Position numbers and translations under genes: made by a program. From contig CAJXJM010000077.1 in the NCBI GenBank assembly GCA_913054205.1, positions 1-8,920 of the forward strand: a DNA stretch of 8,920 bases, given 5' to 3'. The number at the start of each line of letters is the position of its first letter. The first letter of the stretch is position 1. The stretch comes from an uncultured Rhodospirillaceae bacterium. Its GTDB lineage: Bacteria; Pseudomonadota; Alphaproteobacteria; Rhodospirillales; UBA2165. Under the pieces are notes generated by a model, which did not search any database, was not told the DNA's origin, and saw only the letters and a list, made by a program, of their open reading frames with translations. Shown in pieces: positions 4,979 through 8,920 of this stretch.

Positions 4979-6751
4979 ATGACCCTGACTACCTTAAATC
5001 ATTTTGAATATATGCGCGATTGCGTTGTGGAGATTTTAACCGGCCTCGCGAGCACTGGCACATTGCCAGCTGACACAGATTTTTCCCGCGTCTCAGTGGA
5101 GCCGACGCGTGATCCAAAACATGGTGATATCGCCACCAACGCGGCGATGGTTCTAGCAAAACCCGCCGGGTTAAAGCCCCATGATCTTGCCGGCGATATC
5201 GTCGCTGGTTTGAAAAATATTGACGCCGTGACCAGCGCCGAAATAGCGGGGCCAGGCTTTATCAATATTGTTCTGGCCGATGATTTTTGGCACGCTCGAC
5301 TTGGGGAAGTTCTGGCAGCCGGAACCCAATATGGCACGTCTCAAATTGGTAACGGCAAAAAGATCAATGTTGAGTATGTTTCAGCCAATCCAACCGGTCC
5401 AATGCATGTTGGCCATGGCCGCGGCGCCGTCATCGGCGATGTGCTCGCCAATCTTTTAGCGAAAGCCGGTTATGACGTTACCAAAGAATATTATATTAAT
5501 GATGCCGGCGCTCAGATCGATGTGTTGGCACGCTCGCTTCATAGGCGTTATCTCGAAGCGCTTGGTGAAGATATTGGTGAAATGCCGGAAGGACTTTATC
5601 CCGGTGACTATCTCGTCGGCGCTGGAAAAGATCTCGCGGGGCGCGATGGCGACAAATGGCAAGGCGTTGACGAAGAGAACTGGCTTGGACCGATTCGCGA
5701 TTTTGCCATAGATGCGATGATGGATTTGATCCGAGAGGACCTCGCCGCGCTAGGCGTGGAACATAATACTTTCAGTTCTGAACGCGTTTTAGTTGGCGGC
5801 GGCGGTGTTGATGCGGTGATGAAAACGCTGGAAGATCGCGATCTCATTTATACCGGTGTGCTCGCGCCGCCGAAGGGCAAAAAGCCTGAGGATTGGGAAG
5901 AACGTCCACAAACGCTCTTCCGGGCAACGAATTTTGGTGATGATGTCGATCGACCTGTGAAAAAGTCAGATGGTTCCTGGACCTATTTCGCCACCGACAT
6001 GGCTTATCATTTAGACAAGTTTAACCGCGGCTTTGCGGGCATGATAGACGTTTGGGGCGCCGACCACGGCGGCTACGTCAAACGCATGCAGGCAGCCGTT
6101 AAAGCGCTGACGGAAGAGGGCGGCGAACTGGATATAAAGCTTTGCCAAATGGTCAATTTAATGGACAAAGGCGAGCCTGTTAAAATGTCTAAGCGGGCAG
6201 GGACCTTTGTAACTCTTCGCGAAGTGATAGATGAAGTCGGCAAAGATGTTGTCCGCTTCATTATGCTAACCCGAAAGAATGATGCCCAACTTGATTTTGA
6301 TCTGACAAAAGTAATGGAACAAAGTCGCGATAATCCGGTATTCTATGTACAATATTCGCACGCCCGGTGTTGTTCGGTTTTGCGCCATGCCGGGGAAATG
6401 TTTGAGACCACTGAAATTTCAAACGAAGCTCTGCAAAAAGCTGATTTCAATCGCTTGACCGATTCAGCGGAGCTTGCTTTGATCAAGATGATGGCAGCTT
6501 GGCCACAAATGGTGGAAAGTGCTGCAGAGGCCCATGAACCACATAGGATCGCGTATTACCTCCATGATGTATCAGCTGCATTTCATGCGCTTTGGACCAA
6601 AGGAAGCAAAGATGATACCAGCCTTCGATTTCTGTCAGAGGAGGATCGTCCTTTGACTTTGGCGCGTTTGGCGATGGTAAAAGCATTGGCGACGGTGATT
6701 GCTTCCGGTTTGGAAGTGATGGGCGTCGTGCCGGTCGAGGAGATGCGCTAA
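4979..6751 (+). CDS. argS: Arginyl-tRNA synthetase
   Basis: A 590-residue class I aminoacyl-tRNA synthetase that charges tRNA-Arg with arginine in the cytoplasm. Order of parts: N-terminal Add1 domain recognising the tRNA D-loop (about 8-100), Rossmann catalytic core with the HIGH signature as HVGHGR (143-148) in the context [26 protein letters not shown] (361-370), the KMSKS counterpart KMSKRAG (402-408), and the DALR anticodon-binding helical domain from about 453 ([12 protein letters not shown]) to the end. Unlike many ArgRS, it keeps a lysine-rich KMSK loop. Length is normal for the alphaproteobacterial form. ATG 4979 is preceded by GAAGA. Its TAA shares an A with the next gene's ATG (TAATG), and the GAGGAG inside its 3' end serves as that gene's ribosome binding site. 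Confidence 0.97.
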   Translation: MTLTTLNHFEYMRDCVVEILTGLASTGTLPADTDFSRVSVEPTRDPKHGDIATNAAMVLAKPAGLKPHDLAGDIVAGLKNIDAVTSAEIAGPGFINIVLADDFWHARLGEVLAAGTQYGTSQIGNGKKINVEYVSANPTGPMHVGHGRGAVIGDVLANLLAKAGYDVTKEYYINDAGAQIDVLARSLHRRYLEALGEDIGEMPEGLYPGDYLVGAGKDLAGRDGDKWQGVDEENWLGPIRDFAIDAMMDLIREDLAALGVEHNTFSSERVLVGGGGVDAVMKTLEDRDLIYTGVLAPPKGKKPEDWEERPQTLFRATNFGDDVDRPVKKSDGSWTYFATDMAYHLDKFNRGFAGMIDVWGADHGGYVKRMQAAVKALTEEGGELDIKLCQMVNLMDKGEPVKMSKRAGTFVTLREVIDEVGKDVVRFIMLTRKNDAQLDFDLTKVMEQSRDNPVFYVQYSHARCCSVLRHAGEMFETTEISNEALQKADFNRLTDSAELALIKMMAAWPQMVESAAEAHEPHRIAYYLHDVSAAFHALWTKGSKDDTSLRFLSEEDRPLTLARLAMVKALATVIASGLEVMGVVPVEEMR

Positions 6752-7830
6752 TGTCTGACCGCGACTTTCCAGACGAATTGCCGAGTGATCCATCAAATGA
6801 CGATGAAAATTTGAATTCTGAAGATCGGAACTCAGCGAAAATACCTGAACCTATTAGCGTCCCCACTGATGTGCCTCATCTGAGATTGCCAACGGAAGGT
6901 GCACAAATCCCTGCCGATGGTCCCGATGAAGAGCTAAGTGAAAATGCTTTTTCAGATCAAGTGCCGCTCGAAGAAATTCCTGAACTTGATCGAGATGACC
7001 TCAAAGTCGACACGCTGGAATTCGAGCGCATCAACCGTCGAGCCAAACCGAAACGTGGCGGGCTGAAATTCCTGCTGATCGTCATTATTCTCGGCGGCGG
7101 TTATGCAGCCTGGACACAATGGGGCGATGAAATACTGGGTCGCAATGCCGATGAACTACCGATTGTTCGAGCTTCCGAAAGTCCCTCGAAAGTGCGTCCT
7201 GAAAAACCTGGCGGCATTGAAATTCCAAACCGCGACAAATTGGTTTATGACCGCTTGGAGAAAAAGCCACCAGAACAGAAAACTGAGAATTTATTGCCGC
7301 GACCGGAAGTGCCGCTCACGCCTTCCGCACCAAAACCGGTCGACAAAGCAGAAACCACGCCCGGTCCGGTTTCTGCGCCACCAAAAGAAGTGAAAGCCGA
7401 ACCGGAAGCCAAGCCCGAAATTTCAAAGACAGTGGGTTCTCAGCCGACGACGGAAGAAGTCAAAACCGTCAAAAAACCGGAACCCGCACCGGCGCCGCCA
7501 AAAATTGAGAATAAAATCGCTAAGGTTGAGGTAAAGACGCCAGCCCCGGCGGCGGCACCAGCCGTAATTTCTAAGACGTCCTATCAAGTGCAATTGGTCG
7601 CAGTTCGAAACGAAGCAGCTGCTAAGCGAGAATGGACCAGACTACAGAAAAAATACAGCGGCCTATTAGGACAGCTTACCCTCAACGTTGTCCGTGCTGA
7701 TCTTGGTAAAAAAGGCATTTTTTATCGTTTGCGCGCCGGCCCTCTCGCTGATCGGGAAGCGGCTAAAACACTTTGCCAGTCGCTTGCGAAGATTAAGGTT
7801 GGCTGTCTCGCTATCCGACCCGGGCGATAG
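6751..7830 (+). CDS. SPOR-domain membrane-anchored protein
   Basis: A 359-residue bitopic protein. Residues 1-100 are acidic, low-complexity and probably cytoplasmic, followed by basic KPKRGG (99-104) and one membrane helix at about 106-121 (LKFLLIVIILGGGYAAW), giving N-in/C-out topology. Residues 135-272 are a Pro/Lys/Glu/Ala-rich periplasmic linker containing IEIPNRDKLVYDRLE (156-170), a block typical of this alphaproteobacterial group. Residues 276-357 form a SPOR domain (SYQVQLVAVRNEAAAKREW ... FYRLRAGPLADREAAKTLC), which in characterised proteins binds denuded septal peptidoglycan. I infer a role in division or cell-wall remodelling. It starts on the last base of the argS stop, with GAGGAG (6737-6742) as ribosome binding site, so translation is probably coupled. 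It is followed after 2 nt by nagZ. Confidence 0.88.
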   Translation: MSDRDFPDELPSDPSNDDENLNSEDRNSAKIPEPISVPTDVPHLRLPTEGAQIPADGPDEELSENAFSDQVPLEEIPELDRDDLKVDTLEFERINRRAKPKRGGLKFLLIVIILGGGYAAWTQWGDEILGRNADELPIVRASESPSKVRPEKPGGIEIPNRDKLVYDRLEKKPPEQKTENLLPRPEVPLTPSAPKPVDKAETTPGPVSAPPKEVKAEPEAKPEISKTVGSQPTTEEVKTVKKPEPAPAPPKIENKIAKVEVKTPAPAAAPAVISKTSYQVQLVAVRNEAAAKREWTRLQKKYSGLLGQLTLNVVRADLGKKGIFYRLRAGPLADREAAKTLCQSLAKIKVGCLAIRPGR

Positions 7831-7832
7831 GT

Positions 7833-8849
7833 GTGGCTCAATCTCGCGCTGTAATATTTGGCTGTAAGGGGCTCGCGCTGTCTACAGAAGAAGCCAATTT
7901 TTTTAAAGAAACGCGCCCCATTGGTTTTATTCTTTTCGCCCGCAATTGTGACACTCCTGATCAAGTCCGCAATCTCACCAGCCAGCTTCGTAGCTCTATT
8001 GAAAGTAAAGATGCGCCGATTTTAATTGATCAGGAAGGTGGACGGGTTGCCCGGTTGGGGCCGCCGCATTGGCGAAAGCCGCCGGCGGCTCAGGTTTTTG
8101 CCGATTTAGCGGTGCGAGATATAGATTTGGCGATAGAAGCGTTGACTTTAAATGTTCGCCTGATTGGAGCGGAATTGCGGGCGCTTGGAATAAATGTCGA
8201 CTGTCTGCCGGTTCTCGATATTCCGCAATCCGACGCTGATCCGATTATTGGCGACCGGGCATACGGCAAACCGCCGAGCCAAGTGGCTGCCCTTGGACGG
8301 GCTGCTTGTGATGCTTTGATGCAAGAGGGCGTGCTACCGATCATCAAACACATTCCCGGTCATGGCCGGGCCAATGTTGATAGCCACAAAGCGTTGCCGC
8401 GCGTGACCGTTTCTAAGGCCGAACTGTCTGAAACTGATTTTGCGCCGTTTAAAGCTCTTTCCGATCTGCCGCTCGCGATGACGGCGCATGTTATTTATGG
8501 CGCGATTGATGCTACGGAGCCGGCGACGACATCAAAACCGATCATCGAAGATATTATCAGGCGCGAAATTGGTTTTGATGGATTGCTGCTGTCGGATGAT
8601 CTGTCGATGCAAGCTTTAAGCGGAAGTTTTGCCGAGCGGACAACGGCAACGCTTGATGCAGGCTGCGATGTCGTTCTTCATTGTAATGGCGAAATGGATG
8701 AAATGCAGGAAATCGCGAACGTTGTTTCTGACATGTCGTCTTTGGCGATCGAACGCCTCACTAAAGCACTTGCTCTCATAGAAAATCATGACACATTAGA
8801 TAGAGAAGCGGCGCTCTCGCGTCTCGACGAAATATTGGCTGGTAACTAG
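7833..8849 (+). CDS. nagZ: Beta-N-acetylhexosaminidase (glycoside hydrolase family 3)
   Basis: A 338-residue cytoplasmic GH3 enzyme that removes N-acetylglucosamine from anhydro-muropeptides during peptidoglycan recycling. Visible motifs: IDQEGGRVARL (65-75) for substrate binding, KHIPGHGR (172-179), the Asp183-Ser-His185 catalytic dyad loop in NVDSHKALP, and the nucleophile Asp255 in LLLSDDLSMQAL. No signal peptide, as expected. Length is normal (E. coli NagZ has 341 residues). The start is GTG at 7833, two bases after the SPOR gene stop, with only a weak ribosome binding site (GATAGG), pointing to coupled translation. In some bacteria the product also feeds AmpR/beta-lactamase induction; nothing here shows that. 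It follows a SPOR protein, so the two cell-wall genes form a functional pair. Confidence 0.95.
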   Translation: MAQSRAVIFGCKGLALSTEEANFFKETRPIGFILFARNCDTPDQVRNLTSQLRSSIESKDAPILIDQEGGRVARLGPPHWRKPPAAQVFADLAVRDIDLAIEALTLNVRLIGAELRALGINVDCLPVLDIPQSDADPIIGDRAYGKPPSQVAALGRAACDALMQEGVLPIIKHIPGHGRANVDSHKALPRVTVSKAELSETDFAPFKALSDLPLAMTAHVIYGAIDATEPATTSKPIIEDIIRREIGFDGLLLSDDLSMQALSGSFAERTTATLDAGCDVVLHCNGEMDEMQEIANVVSDMSSLAIERLTKALALIENHDTLDREAALSRLDEILAGN

Positions 8850-8857
8850 GATCATCG

Positions 8858-8920
8858 ATGGACGAACAATCTCTTTTATTTAAAATTTCGACCTGGGTGT
8901 TGCCAATTGTCCTCGCTGTG
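8858..8920 (+). CDS. N-terminus of a membrane protein, probably site-2 protease family (M50), cut by window edge
   Basis: An ATG at 8858, 8 nt after the nagZ stop, opens a frame of 21 codons to the window end, reading MDEQSLLFKISTWVLPIVLA and beyond. The hydrophobic WVLPIVLAV after a short polar start resembles the first helix of rhomboid-sized M50 site-2 proteases, where an LHEAAHG zinc motif usually follows at once; that motif would lie just outside the window. The identification rests on few residues and on the frequent position of such a gene after nagZ in alphaproteobacteria. The alternative is scpA, whose N-terminus is not usually so hydrophobic. Confidence 0.5.
   Translation, partial: MDEQSLLFKISTWVLPIVLAV

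Noticed and set aside
4979..6751. Several antisense and alternative frames inside argS and dgt
   Set aside because: All overlap strongly conserved genes and have compositions expected from reverse-strand codon bias.

Overview
The window looks like chromosomal DNA from an alphaproteobacterium, probably Rhodospirillales-like or a related marine/soil lineage. This rests on protein style and gene order: an A-type iron-sulfur carrier gene (erpA) and xthA on the minus strand, facing away from a plus-strand block dgt - argS - SPOR-domain protein - nagZ - (probable site-2 protease). Placement below class is inference. Composition is mixed: the housekeeping block is moderately GC-rich, while the middle section is clearly AT-richer.

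Left end (1-456): two gene fragments meet head to head near position 208. On the minus strand is an internal piece of a SpmB-type (spore maturation/nucleoside recognition) membrane protein with its N-terminal half missing. On the plus strand is the last ~83 residues of a sensor histidine kinase (ATPase domain from the G1 box onward) with everything upstream missing. Both homologies stop at nearly the same base, so this is a rearrangement scar or an assembly chimera.

453-1716, minus strand: erpA (1305-1634), with a good sigma70-type promoter at 1687-1716, is followed by an intrinsic terminator (1240-1271) and then xthA (453-1226). The xthA stop codon overlaps the histidine kinase stop codon.

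1717-3761: an AT-rich, repeat-rich segment separates erpA from dgt. It holds a possible 64-bp mini-element, an alternating GTCCGCT/AGCGGAC array, imperfect 22-nt direct repeats on either side of a small exported protein gene (2180-2626), an unlisted 28-codon membrane miniprotein ORF with a strong Shine-Dalgarno site (2702-2788), an Abhydrolase_2-type carboxylesterase (2861-3526), and three copies of a short palindromic dispersed repeat. It reads as an accessory insertion or a repeat-populated boundary within conserved synteny.

3762-8920, plus strand: a compact, probably co-transcribed block. dgt (dNTP hydrolysis) is followed after 26 nt by argS (arginyl-tRNA synthetase), which overlaps by one base a membrane-anchored SPOR protein. 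Two bases later comes nagZ (cytoplasmic glycoside hydrolase family 3, peptidoglycan recycling), then after 8 nt the start of a membrane protein, probably an M50 site-2 protease, cut by the window edge. The block joins nucleotide and translation housekeeping to cell-wall and division functions, with probable translational coupling at the argS/SPOR and SPOR/nagZ junctions. I found no clearly new defence or biosynthetic system. The most noteworthy items are the head-to-head gene scar, the miniprotein ORF and the repeat-flanked secreted protein.
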